A stretch of 64,000 nt of DNA. It comes from Desulfobacterales bacterium. Lineage in GTDB: Bacteria > Desulfobacterota > Desulfobacteria > Desulfobacterales > JAEINQ01. The notes below the pieces were generated by a model, which was given only the letters and a program-made list of their open reading frames with translations, was not told where the DNA came from and searched no databases. Positions 1 to 8,705 of this stretch are shown one piece after another. Numbering within the stretch: position 1 is the stretch's first letter; each line of letters begins with the position of its first letter. The DNA is taken from the NCBI GenBank assembly GCA_016342285.1, contig JAEINQ010000002.1, positions 126,001 to 190,000 on the forward strand. Reading direction: 5' to 3'. A program made the translations under genes and the position numbers.

Positions 1-1313
1 TTTACCGTGCGGCCGAAGAGGTTGCCCAGCAGCGGAATGCTTCCCAGGATGGGGATCTGTTCCCGGCTCTCGGTTTTGGTGTCGCGGATCAGCCCGCCGA
101 TAAAGGCCGTTTCGCCGCTTCTGGCGATCATCCAGGTGGAGACCACGGTGGACTGAACCACGGGGATGCCGTTTTCCAGGGTGGCGGCGTTAATGGTCGG
201 TCTGACATTCAACAATATATTGTTCTCTGCGTCAATGAAAGGCGTGATATGCAGGATTGTGCCGGTATCGATGAATTCGATGGTCTCGGTCAGCACCCCC
301 ATGTTGGAGGTGGCGACCTTGTAGCCCTGTTTGCCGCCCACCTGGACCGATGCGTCCTTGCCGTGCACGGCGAGCAGTCTGGGGGAGGCCAGGGTATTGA
401 CCCGGGTTTTGGCCTGAAGGGCGTCGATGGCCGCCGAAAACTGACTCCTTGTGCCGGCGCCGGTGATCATGTTGCCGAAAACGCCGGCGGCATTGCCCGC
501 CAGGGGCACGGGCGAGATGCCGGCGGCCACCGTCGGCAGGATGCCCCGGGAAAAGCCGCCCGAACCGAGCCGAACGTCTCCCAGGATCTGTTCCCAATTG
601 ACGCCCAGAGACATGTCGTCGGTGAGGTTGACCTCTAGGATACGGGCTTCGATCATCACCTGCCGCGGCTTGACGTCCCAGCTGGCGATCAGGGTCTCGA
701 TCCGTTGGATGTTTTCAGGGGTATCCTCCACGATCAGGGTCCGGGACGGTTCATGAAACTCCAGCAACCGAACGTCCGGTATGGCTTCGAGCATCTCCTT
801 GACCTGGGTGCCATCGAGGTAGCGCAGCCGGAAGGTGCGCATTTGGAGCCAGTCGGCCTGGGGGTTCCGGTCTTGCTTGGGTTTAAAAATGTAATAGACC
901 TCATCACGATTGCGGTAACCGTATCCGGCGGCCAGGGTGATGGCATCGAGGGCGCGGTCCAGGGAGACCTGGTTCAGATGAACCGATACCCGGCCGGCCA
1001 CCCCCTCGGACATGACCACGTTGATCTCCTGGTTGATGGCCAGGGCCGACAGGAGTTCGCGGACCTCGACATTGAAGAAATTCATGGTGATGCGACGATC
1101 GTCCGAGGGGGGAATCACCACCCCGGCTTCCTTTGCCCCAGCGTCGGGGGCCGTGTGCCCGTTGCCGGCGGCCGCGTTCAGGACCGTTTCCGTCCGGTCG
1201 GCAGGCCCTGTCGGGTCGGCCGCGGCCAAAGCTGTCCGGGATGCGCCCGGGCCGGTGCCCAGAAGGATGGCCAGCATCGCGACAGTCGTCAGCCATGTTT
1301 TAATGCCCATCAT
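1..1313 (-). CDS. Secretin, PilQ/GspD/MshL-like (3' end outside the window)
   Basis: Outer-membrane secretin, the gated channel for the pilus or secreted substrate. Reading minus-strand from the ATG at 1313 the frame stays open to base 1, giving about 437 residues. A signal peptide covers residues 1-30. A STN-type domain lies near 75-140 (contains NFFNVEVRELLSAL) and a second N-domain near 155-215 (RTFRLRYLDGTQVKEML). The secretin core starts near 240 and includes the typical IPILGSIPLLGNLFG segment at the left edge. The start overlaps the end of the PilP-like gene by 14 bases, so it is translationally linked to pilM-N-O-P. It lacks the C-terminal beta-lip and any S-domain only because the window ends. 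Family assignment is secure; PilQ versus GspD cannot be decided from this fragment. Confidence 0.93.
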   Translation of the reverse strand, partial: MMGIKTWLTTVAMLAILLGTGPGASRTALAAADPTGPADRTETVLNAAAGNGHTAPDAGAKEAGVVIPPSDDRRITMNFFNVEVRELLSALAINQEINVVMSEGVAGRVSVHLNQVSLDRALDAITLAAGYGYRNRDEVYYIFKPKQDRNPQADWLQMRTFRLRYLDGTQVKEMLEAIPDVRLLEFHEPSRTLIVEDTPENIQRIETLIASWDVKPRQVMIEARILEVNLTDDMSLGVNWEQILGDVRLGSGGFSRGILPTVAAGISPVPLAGNAAGVFGNMITGAGTRSQFSAAIDALQAKTRVNTLASPRLLAVHGKDASVQVGGKQGYKVATSNMGVLTETIEFIDTGTILHITPFIDAENNILLNVRPTINAATLENGIPVVQSTVVSTWMIARSGETAFIGGLIRDTKTESREQIPILGSIPLLGNLFGRTV

Positions 1314-1818
1314 TTTCCAATGCTCCCAATATGATGCGTTGGCGCGAAGAGGTCAGCCAGACCTGTTTGCGACCGATTTTTTCCACGCGATACCCCTGAA
1401 TGTCGTCACCGATGCGGACAAAACGATCGTCGATGACCGCAATGGCCTGCCCGCCTGAGACAATGGTTCCCTTGAGGACAAATGGCGGCGGCAGGGGCGC
1501 TGCGGGCAAACGTCCGTTGACGGCCGCAGGATCAGCCGCCGCTGGCGCAACCGCAGGCCGGTCATTTGCCGGCGGCTCAAAGAGATCCCGCCGTGCCTCT
1601 TGCCAGGCAATGGCTGACGGTGTGGACAAGGTTTGCGGGGCGGTAAAAACATCCATCCCCACGTCAGGGATCTCCATGGCCGCCGCCTTGGTTTCCCCCA
1701 TGGCGGCCGAGACCCTTTTTTCATCACTGCCCAGGCGCCAGTAGGCCACCAGGACGAAGACCACGGCCAGGACCGCTACGAGGATGGGCTTTAATGATTC
1801 TTTGCCAAAGGGTGCCAT
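1300..1818 (-). CDS. PilP/GspC-like inner-membrane connector protein
   Basis: Protein of 172 residues with one N-terminal membrane helix (about 11-27), a proline- and alanine-rich linker, and a small C-terminal beta domain (about 105-172, with FVLKGTIVSGGQAIAVIDD). This is the architecture of PilP and the GspC HR domain, which link the inner-membrane platform to the secretin. The start shares one base with the stop of the preceding PilO-like gene (TGATG), and its own end overlaps the secretin start. The position directly before the secretin supports the role. Sequence similarity alone is weak, so PilP versus GspC is open. Confidence 0.72.
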   Translation of the reverse strand: MAPFGKESLKPILVAVLAVVFVLVAYWRLGSDEKRVSAAMGETKAAAMEIPDVGMDVFTAPQTLSTPSAIAWQEARRDLFEPPANDRPAVAPAAADPAAVNGRLPAAPLPPPFVLKGTIVSGGQAIAVIDDRFVRIGDDIQGYRVEKIGRKQVWLTSSRQRIILGALENDGH

Positions 1819-2381
1819 CAGATCAGTTTCCTCAACTTGTCCACAATTGCTTCGCTGCGTTTAAAGATGCTGGCCGTCAATTCCACCCGGCATTCCTGCT
1901 GAGCAGGCAGACGGACCAATTGCAGCTTTTCCATGACCACCATCCGGTTGGCGGTCTCCAGGTCGTGAATCAGGCGGTGAACGTCGGCGAAGCGGCCCCT
2001 GAAAATCATTCGAATGGGAATCCGGCTATACCGCATTTCATCAATCGCCGGCTCAGGGACCAGCCCGGAGAGGGTGACACCCCGCTGATCGACCATGGCC
2101 TGCAGCGTTTTTAAAAACGGCCCGATGCGATCCGACGCCGGAATGCGTCCATTGAGCAGGGCCATATGCCCCTGGGTTTCGAGCAGCATCTCCTTGAGTT
2201 TCTTCAGGTTGCGGTCGGCCATGTCCAGGTCCCTGGATCGCTTGGCCAGCCGCTGGTTTTCCTGCAGGGTCGATTGGTTCCGGTAACGAATCTGCAGAAC
2301 TCCCCAACCGGTGCTGACGGTCGTTGCTGTCAGTACCAGGGCCAGGCAGAGGCAATGGAGGGTTTTGGGTCCCAGGGTCAT
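1818..2381 (-). CDS. PilO/GspM-like assembly protein
   Basis: Protein of 187 residues with an N-terminal membrane helix (about 8-27), a coiled coil (about 30-75, rich in Leu, Lys, Glu and Arg) and a ferredoxin-like C-terminal domain (about 85-187). That is the PilO/GspM plan, a periplasmic dimerisation partner of PilN. The call rests on architecture and on its place between PilN-like and PilP-like genes. Gaps to both neighbours are 5 bases or less, so it sits in one transcription unit. Confidence 0.75.
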   Translation of the reverse strand: MTLGPKTLHCLCLALVLTATTVSTGWGVLQIRYRNQSTLQENQRLAKRSRDLDMADRNLKKLKEMLLETQGHMALLNGRIPASDRIGPFLKTLQAMVDQRGVTLSGLVPEPAIDEMRYSRIPIRMIFRGRFADVHRLIHDLETANRMVVMEKLQLVRLPAQQECRVELTASIFKRSEAIVDKLRKLI

Positions 2382-2385
2382 GGCT

Positions 2386-2967
2386 TCACTCTCCGGTCAG
2401 TCGACAGGCGATTTGAAATGCCACCGCAGCGCTGCCCGCTGACGTCGGTTCGGTCCCGGTGTGGCCATTGCGCGCAAACTTCAGCGATACGTCGGCAAAG
2501 GGCGATGCCATGCTCAACCGGTCCATGAACTCTCCCAGGGCCTCGCTGGTGCGGGCCATGCCGGTCAGGGTCAGTCCGGCCTCGCCTGCCAGGTTCTTGG
2601 GCTCATCGGCGTCGAGCCGGGTCAACCAGGCATCGGCCGGCAGCATTTCCGACAGTTGGCCCAGGACCCGGGCATAGGACCGGTGCCGGACGATGGCCTC
2701 GATGGCCTGGTGTTGCTCCTGAAGCTGGGTCAACGACTTTCGGGCCTGGTTGATGGCCTCGATCCGCAGGCCCAGGTCATGGTCCGCGGCCGGTATGGAT
2801 TGGACCGTGTGTCGGGGCCCCAGCACGGCCCGGCTGGTGTAAGCGTATCCGCCCCAGACCAGCACCTGGGTGGCCACCAGGCAAAGAAGCCAGCGCCTAC
2901 CGATACGATGCAGGTGGCTGCGCCGGGCCAGGTCGGGATCGAGCAGGTTGACCGGTCTCAAAGCCAT
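2386..2967 (-). CDS. PilN/GspL-C-like assembly protein
   Basis: Protein of 193 residues. A short cytoplasmic N-terminus carries the PilN-type start (NLLDPDLARR), which in known systems binds PilM. It is followed by a membrane helix (about 28-45), a coiled-coil stretch and a PilN-like C-terminal domain (about 95-193). The start overlaps the end of the PilM-like gene by 10 bases. In T2SS the PilM and PilN parts are fused as GspL; here they are separate, as in type IV pili. Confidence 0.78.
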   Translation of the reverse strand: MALRPVNLLDPDLARRSHLHRIGRRWLLCLVATQVLVWGGYAYTSRAVLGPRHTVQSIPAADHDLGLRIEAINQARKSLTQLQEQHQAIEAIVRHRSYARVLGQLSEMLPADAWLTRLDADEPKNLAGEAGLTLTGMARTSEALGEFMDRLSMASPFADVSLKFARNGHTGTEPTSAGSAAVAFQIACRLTGE

Positions 2968-4046
2968 GGCAACCTCCGCAGCGCCAGCCCCAGGGCCAGG
3001 GTGTACGGGGCACCGGCGGACAGATCGTCCAGGGCTTCACCGGGATCGATGCGGTCACTATGCAAGGGGTTGACCGATCGTGTGGGCAGCCCCAGGCGCT
3101 TTGCCAGATAGTCGTCCAGGCCGTGAATGTCGGCGCCGTAACCATACAGATGGATATTTTCAAAGGGGGTGACCGACCGTTCGGAGCGCGCATAGCCGAT
3201 CATTCGCTGAAATTCAAAGACCAGTTCTTCCACCAGCGGGGTCAGCACCTGGTAAACGGTTCGGTACAGCGGGGTTGTTTCGCCATGGTTGCCGTCATTG
3301 TCGGGCCGGTCTTTGTGCCGGTCATGGGCCAGGCCGTAGGTCTCCAGAAGAAACTGCGCCTGGCGAACATTGTCTTCCTGGTCGAAATGGGTTTGCAGCC
3401 GGTCAATCAGGCTGGCGTGACCCCATTGAATGCGGCGGTGGGCCAGGATCCGGTCCGCTCCAATCGCCGACAGCATGGTGTGGCGGCGTCCCACATGGCA
3501 CAGCAGGGTGTTGTCGCCGGCGGCTTCAGGGTGAAGAAAGCCATGCAGGCGCATCAGGGAGGAGAGCTGAAAATCGATGGCCGCCACGTCCAGACCGGCC
3601 CGGCGCAGGGCGTTCGTATACGGGATCGAATCGGGCCGGTGCATCCCGACCACGGTGGCTTCATAGCCGTTGGCGCCGTCGGGGGCCGGATTCAGGCAGG
3701 GGTAGTCGATAATCGCCTCGTGAGCCGGATAGGAAAGGTGTTTGCCGGCCTCGCGCACCAGGGCGGCCTCGACCGTTTCTTTTGTCTCGGCGGTAAAACG
3801 GACCGGCAGGCAGAAGACACGGCCGGCGGGCAGAAGGGCCACCGTTCGCCGGCCGGTGAAGACGCGCCTCTTGCGGATCCTTTTCAGGACCGTTGCCAGG
3901 TCGTCCGGATCGCCGTCGCCGGTCAGCGACTGTTGGAAAAAACCGCGAATTTTCAGCCCGCCCTTTCGGGGTCGCAACTGGACGGCGCGTACATCGTCAT
4001 CGCTGATATCGATGCCGATGGGGTATGGACTGCCTGGGAATATCAT
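2958..4046 (-). CDS. PilM-like actin-fold ATPase of the pilus/secretion platform
   Basis: Protein of 362 residues with the actin/FtsA-like fold of PilM. The N-terminal phosphate-1 region reads GIDISDDDVRAVQLRP (about 11-26), and a second subdomain motif near 310-330 contains NIHLYGYGADIHGLDDYLA. PilM polymers or rings bind the PilN N-terminus on the cytoplasmic face. No membrane segment is seen. It starts the M-N-O-P-Q block after a 194-base gap from the NHL gene, and that gap has no other gene. Length matches the family (about 350). Confidence 0.82.
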   Translation of the reverse strand: MIFPGSPYPIGIDISDDDVRAVQLRPRKGGLKIRGFFQQSLTGDGDPDDLATVLKRIRKRRVFTGRRTVALLPAGRVFCLPVRFTAETKETVEAALVREAGKHLSYPAHEAIIDYPCLNPAPDGANGYEATVVGMHRPDSIPYTNALRRAGLDVAAIDFQLSSLMRLHGFLHPEAAGDNTLLCHVGRRHTMLSAIGADRILAHRRIQWGHASLIDRLQTHFDQEDNVRQAQFLLETYGLAHDRHKDRPDNDGNHGETTPLYRTVYQVLTPLVEELVFEFQRMIGYARSERSVTPFENIHLYGYGADIHGLDDYLAKRLGLPTRSVNPLHSDRIDPGEALDDLSAGAPYTLALGLALRRLPWL

Positions 4047-4240
4047 GGATGGTGCTTTTTCCCCTGTCCGCCGTCAACGGATTGACGACAATGGGCCTTC
4101 GCAAAGGTTGAAAACATTTAACCATTTGAAATTTTGGCTTAAAACAGAAACTCTGCATTTAGGCGCTCCGGAAAAGAAACGCACCGTAGCCTTCTTCTGC
4201 AATGGGTGTGCCATATTTGAGGGAATCGATCGGCCCCGCT

Positions 4241-6604
4241 TCAGTACAGCTCCCGGACCGGATGCCACCGCAGGACCCGAACGCGGTCGTTTTCGGTGTC
4301 GGCGATGAAAATATGGGCCCCGCCGCGTACCGGCGCCATGGCAATTGACCAGGGTTTATTGATCTGGGCGGCAACGGCCGGCTGGTCGTCGTCGTTGAAT
4401 CCGGCGGTGCCGGTGCCGGCCAGGGTGGTGATGATGCCGGTGTGCACGCTGACCCCCCGGATCCGGTTGTTGTCCGTGTCGGCGATGAAAAGGTTGCCGG
4501 CCCCGTCCACGGCCACCCCCCGGGGTTGGTTCAGCTTGGCGTCGGTGGCCGGCCCGCCATCGCCGCTGTCGCCGGCTTGATCCGGCTGGCCGGCCACCGT
4601 GTCGATGATGCCGGTGGCCCCGTCGACCCTTCGAATGCATTGGTTGTCCGTGTCGGCGATGAAAAGGTTGCCGGCCCCGTCCACGGCCACCCCCCGGGGT
4701 CTGTCAATCCTGGCGTCAATGGCCGGCCCGCCATCACCGCTGTAGCCGTCGCTGCCGATGCCGGCCACGGTGTCGATGATGCCGGTGACCGCATCGACCC
4801 TGCGGATGCAGTGGTTCTCCGAGTCGGCGATATAAAGGTTGCCGGCCGCGTCCACGGCCACCCCCTGGGGCGCGTTAAGCCGGGCGCCGGTGGCCGGTCC
4901 GCCGTCACCGCCAAAGCCGCTTTGTTCGGGCTGGCCGGCTGCCACGGTGATGTTGCCGGCAATGTCCACCCGGGCGACGTACTGGTTGCCGGTGTCGGCG
5001 ATGTAGATGTTTCCGGCTGGTCCGACCGCCACGTCGGCGGGGGTATTGAGCATGGCATCGACGGCCAGGGGCTGGCCCGAGTAGCCGGCGCCACCGGTGC
5101 CGGCCACGATCGCCAGGCTGCCCGAGGCGTTGGCCCGGTAGACCATGTGGCTGTCCATGGCGGCGATATAAAGGTTGCCGGCGCTGTCCGCGGCCATGCC
5201 CTGGGGCCGGGTAACATCAAACCCCAGGGGCGCGTTGATGGTGTCGATGATGGCTGCCGCGTCCACGGTCCGGACGGCGTTGTTGCCGGTATCGGCGATA
5301 TAGATCTCCCCGGCCGCGGTCACGGCCACCCCCTCTGGCACATTGAGCCGGGCGCTGACAGCCGGCCCGCCGTCGCCGGTGTATCCCAACGTTGTGCTCT
5401 GGCCGGCCACGGTGTCGATCGTGCCGGTGGCCCCGTCGACCCGCCGGATGCAGTAATTTTTGGTGTCGGCGATAAACAGGTTCCCCCCGCCGTCGATCCA
5501 GACCCCTAGGGGCCCTTTGAGCAGGGCGCTGACAGCCGGCCCGCCGTCGCCGCTAGAGCCACTGACCCCGGTGCCGGCCACGGTGGTGATGGTGCCGGTG
5601 GCCGTGTCCACCCGGCGAATGCGGTTGTTGGCGCTGTCGGCGATAAAGAGGTTGCCGGCCGTGTCCACGAAGACGTCCGCGGGGTTTTTGAGTGCGGCGC
5701 TGGTTGCCGGTCCGCCGTCGCCGCCAAAGCCATTGACCCCGGTGCCGGCCACGGTGGTGATGGAGCCGGTGGCCGCGTCCACCCGGCGGACGCGGTTGTT
5801 CTGGAAATCGGCGATGAAGAGGCTGCCGGCGGCATCCACCCGGACGCTGCTCGGTTTGTTGAGCAGGGCGATGACGGCCGGCCCGTCGTCGCCGCCAAAA
5901 CCAGCGGCGCCGGTGCCGGCCACGGTGGTGATGGTGCCGGTGAGCCTATCGACCCGGCGAATGCGGTGATTGCCCGAATCGGCCACATAAATGTTGCCGG
6001 CCCCATCCACGGCCACCCCCCGGGGAGCGGCCAGCAGGGCATCGACGGCCGGTGCGCCATCTCCGCCAAAGCCGGAGGTGCCGTTGCCGGCCACGGTTTC
6101 AACGGACCGGGCCACCGGGTCGTAGCGGATGATTTTGTGGTTTGCGGTGTCCGCGAAAAAGAGGCTGCCATCCGGGCCCAGGTCGAGGTGGCCCGGTTTG
6201 GGGGCCGGGATGGAGGTGACAAAGGGACGGATGTAATAGTCAACGGCAGCGGTGACAGGTCGGCTGCCGTTTTCCGGCGTGACGGCCAGGGTCACGCACT
6301 GGGTGTAACCGGCAACGGCGGCGTTTTCGATTCGGCGGGTAAAGGTTTGTCCCTGGTAGACAATGGCCTCTGCCTCGGTGCGAAGAAAGGGATCTCGGGT
6401 CAACTCCCACAGGCTTTTTTCGATCAGGGCCTGGCGGCCGAAGGCCGACTGGGCGCTGCCTGCCTGGTCGGCGGTGATGCGGGTCTGCAGGGCGGTCTCC
6501 CGGTTTAAGGCCAGGGCCGCGATGGCCACCAGGCCCAGCACCAGCACCAGGCCCAGCAGCACCGAGCCTGTTTCATCCCTCCATTTTGTCTGGCGCCTTG
6601 CCAT
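4241..6604 (-). CDS. GspK/PilX-like pseudopilin N-terminus fused to twelve NHL repeats
   Basis: Protein of 787 residues. Residues 10-35 look like a class III prepilin signal and helix (GSVLLGLVLVLGLVAIAAL) without the Glu at +5. GspK-type pseudopilins also lack this Glu. A pilin-like head of about 100 residues follows. From about 150 to the end there are twelve NHL repeats with the consensus GVAVDGAGNLFIADTDN, each followed by a glycine-rich GFGGDGGPA-type loop. Twelve repeats fit two six-bladed beta-propellers. The ATG at 6604 is chosen because an earlier ATG lies inside a dispersed repeat. The gene sits in the gspK slot, after G-H-I-J. In T2SS GspK caps the pseudopilus tip, so an extracellular binding tip is inferred. 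Confidence 0.82.
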   Translation of the reverse strand: MARRQTKWRDETGSVLLGLVLVLGLVAIAALALNRETALQTRITADQAGSAQSAFGRQALIEKSLWELTRDPFLRTEAEAIVYQGQTFTRRIENAAVAGYTQCVTLAVTPENGSRPVTAAVDYYIRPFVTSIPAPKPGHLDLGPDGSLFFADTANHKIIRYDPVARSVETVAGNGTSGFGGDGAPAVDALLAAPRGVAVDGAGNIYVADSGNHRIRRVDRLTGTITTVAGTGAAGFGGDDGPAVIALLNKPSSVRVDAAGSLFIADFQNNRVRRVDAATGSITTVAGTGVNGFGGDGGPATSAALKNPADVFVDTAGNLFIADSANNRIRRVDTATGTITTVAGTGVSGSSGDGGPAVSALLKGPLGVWIDGGGNLFIADTKNYCIRRVDGATGTIDTVAGQSTTLGYTGDGGPAVSARLNVPEGVAVTAAGEIYIADTGNNAVRTVDAAAIIDTINAPLGFDVTRPQGMAADSAGNLYIAAMDSHMVYRANASGSLAIVAGTGGAGYSGQPLAVDAMLNTPADVAVGPAGNIYIADTGNQYVARVDIAGNITVAAGQPEQSGFGGDGGPATGARLNAPQGVAVDAAGNLYIADSENHCIRRVDAVTGIIDTVAGIGSDGYSGDGGPAIDARIDRPRGVAVDGAGNLFIADTDNQCIRRVDGATGIIDTVAGQPDQAGDSGDGGPATDAKLNQPRGVAVDGAGNLFIADTDNNRIRGVSVHTGIITTLAGTGTAGFNDDDQPAVAAQINKPWSIAMAPVRGGAHIFIADTENDRVRVLRWHPVRELY

Positions 6605-6658
6605 GGTCCGGTCTCTTTTTTTCCCTGTGTTGATGCACTCGTAAAAAGTCCCAAATTT

Positions 6659-6750
6659 CGTCATGCCTGCGAAGGCAGGCATCCAGAACTATATGAAATG
6701 ACTGGATTCCCGCCCCCTTCCCGCGAAGGGGCAGGCACCCGGGAATGACG
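6659..6750. repeat. Dispersed palindromic repeat (GTCATGCCTGCGAAGGCAGG type)
   Basis: Inverted-repeat element with outer ends CGTCAT/ATGACG and inner palindromes CCTGCGAAGGCAGG and CCCGCGAAGGGG-like. It is related to the element at 62921-62989. When translated this family gives spurious PAFAGMT peptides. It lies just upstream of the NHL pseudopilin gene and would add such a peptide if the upstream ATG were used. Confidence 0.85.
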
Positions 6751-6796
6751 TAAAAAGACGGTTTTTGTCGGCTGCGCCCCCATCCCAAAAAAGACT

Positions 6797-6922
6797 GAAG
6801 TCCGAAGACTGAAGTCCGAAGACTGAAGTCCGAAGACTGAAGTCCGAAGACTGAAGTCTGAAGTCTGAAGTCCGAAGACTGAAGTCTGAAGTCCGAAGAC
6901 TGAAGTCTGAAGTCTGAAGTCT
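6797..6922. repeat. Heptanucleotide tandem array, 18 units of GAAG+3
   Basis: Eighteen contiguous 7-base units, each GAAG followed by one of TCC, ACT or TCT, with no indels. Because 7 is not a multiple of 3, the array is open in several frames and gives false coding signals. It lies between gspJ and the NHL gene. Confidence 0.95.
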
Positions 6923-6972
6923 GAAGGAAGGCAATCCGCAATTTCGTCAATCCGACAATTCCCCAATCCCAA

Positions 6973-7357
6973 ATCCCCCATCCAGTATCCAGTATCCAGC
7001 ATCCAGCATCCAGTATCCAGCATCCAGCATCCAGCATCCAGTATCCCCCATCCAGCATCCAGTATCCAGCATCCAGTATCCAGTATCCCCCATCCAGCAT
7101 CCAGTATCCAGCATCCAGCATCCAGCATCCAGTATCCAGCATCCCCCATCCAGCATCCAGCATCCAGCATCCAGTATCCAGCATCCAGTATCCAGCATCC
7201 CCCATCCAGCATCCAGCATCCAGTATCCAGCATCCAGCATCCAGTATCCAGCATCCAGTATCCAGCATCCCCCATCCAGCATCCAGCATCCCGCATCCAG
7301 TATCCAGCATCCAGCATCCCCCATCCAGCATCCAGCATCCAGCATCCCGCATCCCGC
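6973..7357. repeat. Heptanucleotide tandem array, 55 units of ATCC+3
   Basis: Fifty-five contiguous 7-base units, each ATCC followed by AGC, AGT, CCC or CGC, exactly in register over 385 bases. The array ends one base before the complement of the gspJ stop codon (7359-7361). All three minus frames are open through it and yield WMLDAG-type peptides, which is a property of the repeat and not evidence of a protein. A short CAATTCC-rich leader (6930-6972) precedes it. Confidence 0.95.
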
Positions 7358-7358
7358 A

Positions 7359-8057
7359 TCACCACAGCCCCGGATCAAACCGCACGGCCCGCACCCGCGT
7401 GTGCAGGTCGATGGTCCGGTCGCCGTCGGCCACGGAGAGGCGAATATCCACCACATTCAGGCCCATTCGGGTACAGGCAAAGGCCGTCACATGGTCGATC
7501 ACCACCCGTGGCGGCTGGGTGTCGGTGGCAATGGCGGTGGCATAGTCCGGAAGGGTTTCGGTCAGTTTCCAGTTGGTCCCATCGGTTTTGTCCAGGGCGA
7601 AAAGGACCCTGGATTCGGGCAGTCCGGCGTCTTCATTGACCCGGCCGTCGCCATCCATATCGGCGTCCGGGCGTCCGTCGCCGGCGGCCACATAGGCCAG
7701 GGTGGCGTTGTTCCGGGTGTCGAGAAGGCGCTCGCTGACCTCCAGCCTTTCCACTGGCGCGTCGGATGCCGGATCAAAGAGATAGTCCGTATCGGCCACG
7801 AACCGGACCAGGCGCTCCATGGCAAACCGTGACCGGGCCACCAGAGCCTGCTCTTTGCGGGTGTGATCATAGGCGGCCAGGCCGGTGCCGAACGTCTGGT
7901 ACAAGCCGGAAAAGGCGATTCCCATGAGAACCAGGGCGATGAGCAGTTCAAAAAGGGTAAACCCGGCGGTGCCGGTCAGAGCCGCGGGGGGGCCGGGAGG
8001 CAGAAAGGCGCGGCATATCCGCTTCGGCCTCACAGGGCCCTGGCTGGCTTTAGTCAT
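7359..8057 (-). CDS. GspJ/PilW-like minor pseudopilin
   Basis: Prepilin of 232 residues. The prepilin peptidase site [18 protein letters not shown] has Glu at +5 and is followed by a hydrophobic helix and a large globular C-terminal domain, as in GspJ/PilW. The ATG at 8057 is chosen because it overlaps the preceding stop by 8 bases (ATGACTAA), which suggests translational coupling to the GspI-like gene. The leader before the cleavage site is about 30 residues. An acidic run with [13 protein letters not shown] (near 140) resembles a calcium-binding loop; calcium sites are known in several pseudopilins, but here this is inference. The stop abuts the 55-unit heptamer array. Confidence 0.88.
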   Translation of the reverse strand: MTKASQGPVRPKRICRAFLPPGPPAALTGTAGFTLFELLIALVLMGIAFSGLYQTFGTGLAAYDHTRKEQALVARSRFAMERLVRFVADTDYLFDPASDAPVERLEVSERLLDTRNNATLAYVAAGDGRPDADMDGDGRVNEDAGLPESRVLFALDKTDGTNWKLTETLPDYATAIATDTQPPRVVIDHVTAFACTRMGLNVVDIRLSVADGDRTIDLHTRVRAVRFDPGLW

Positions 8058-8625
8058 CGGTCTTAAGGGTGCTGAACCCGGCGGTCTCCAGACGTACGGT
8101 GATCTCCAACAGCCCGCCCAGCCCGGTGCCGGCGTCGGTGATGTCCACAATGGGGGTGAACGTCTGGCCTTGAAACGCGACGGTTTCCTTGCCGGCTTCC
8201 TCGGCCGAGCCCAAGAGGGTGGCAAGGTCCACGGCATTGCCCTGGTTGGCGGAAAGGGTTTCAAAATCCAGGGACGTCACCCGGTTGAGGGTGCCCCGGG
8301 CCTGGTTGGCCATCACCAGCATTCGCCCCTGGGCATCGACAGCCCCCAATGACGGGGCAAAGGCGTCCATCATGGGAACCAGGGCCAGGGCCATGAGCAG
8401 GATCGCCACCAGCACTTCAGCCAGGAGAAAGCCCTGCTGCCCTCGGGCTGCCGAAGGGCAAAGCCGGGCAATATGGAGATAGCAACCGGGGGCGGAAGAC
8501 CGTGCTTGTTGTTGTGGGTGGTGGATCGGTGGGCGCCGGGGATGAGCGGTGCGGAGGCCGCGCCCGTCAGGGGGGGGTAAAATCCGGAAGCATGGATGGG
8601 GCGTTGGGTGTGAAACGACAACCAT
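8050..8625 (-). CDS. GspI/PilV-like minor pseudopilin with a long leader
   Basis: Protein of 191 residues. The prepilin motif RGQQG/FLLAEVLVAILLMAL has Glu at +5. The only usable start in frame is the ATG at 8625; no GTG or TTG lies between it and the motif. The predicted leader is therefore 65 residues, far longer than the usual 6-25. The region upstream (8626-8705) borders a dispersed repeat, so the original start may have been displaced. The C-terminal domain is short, as in GspI. Confidence 0.82.
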   Translation of the reverse strand: MVVVSHPTPHPCFRILPPPDGRGLRTAHPRRPPIHHPQQQARSSAPGCYLHIARLCPSAARGQQGFLLAEVLVAILLMALALVPMMDAFAPSLGAVDAQGRMLVMANQARGTLNRVTSLDFETLSANQGNAVDLATLLGSAEEAGKETVAFQGQTFTPIVDITDAGTGLGGLLEITVRLETAGFSTLKTDD

Positions 8626-8705
8626 CTCGCATATTCCTCGGCTCCGTAAGTGTCAATTCGTGTCGATCCACGCATTGCATGTTTCGTGGGTGGACAGCTA
8701 TTGAC

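Noticed and set aside
4442..6508. Plus-strand frames opposite the NHL repeats (VGDEKVAGPVHGHP-type repeats)
   Set aside because: Periodic antisense shadow of the NHL repeats.
6605..6682. N-terminal extension of the NHL protein beginning MPAFAGMT
   Set aside because: This is translation of a dispersed palindrome; the ATG at 6604 opens the prepilin-like N-terminus directly.
6797..7357. CRISPR array
   Set aside because: Units are 7 bases, contiguous, without spacers, and no cas genes are present.
6573..7456. Long open frames giving WMLDAG- and SDFRLQT-type repeat proteins
   Set aside because: They arise from heptamer arrays open in all frames; no start context, no composition of a real gene.
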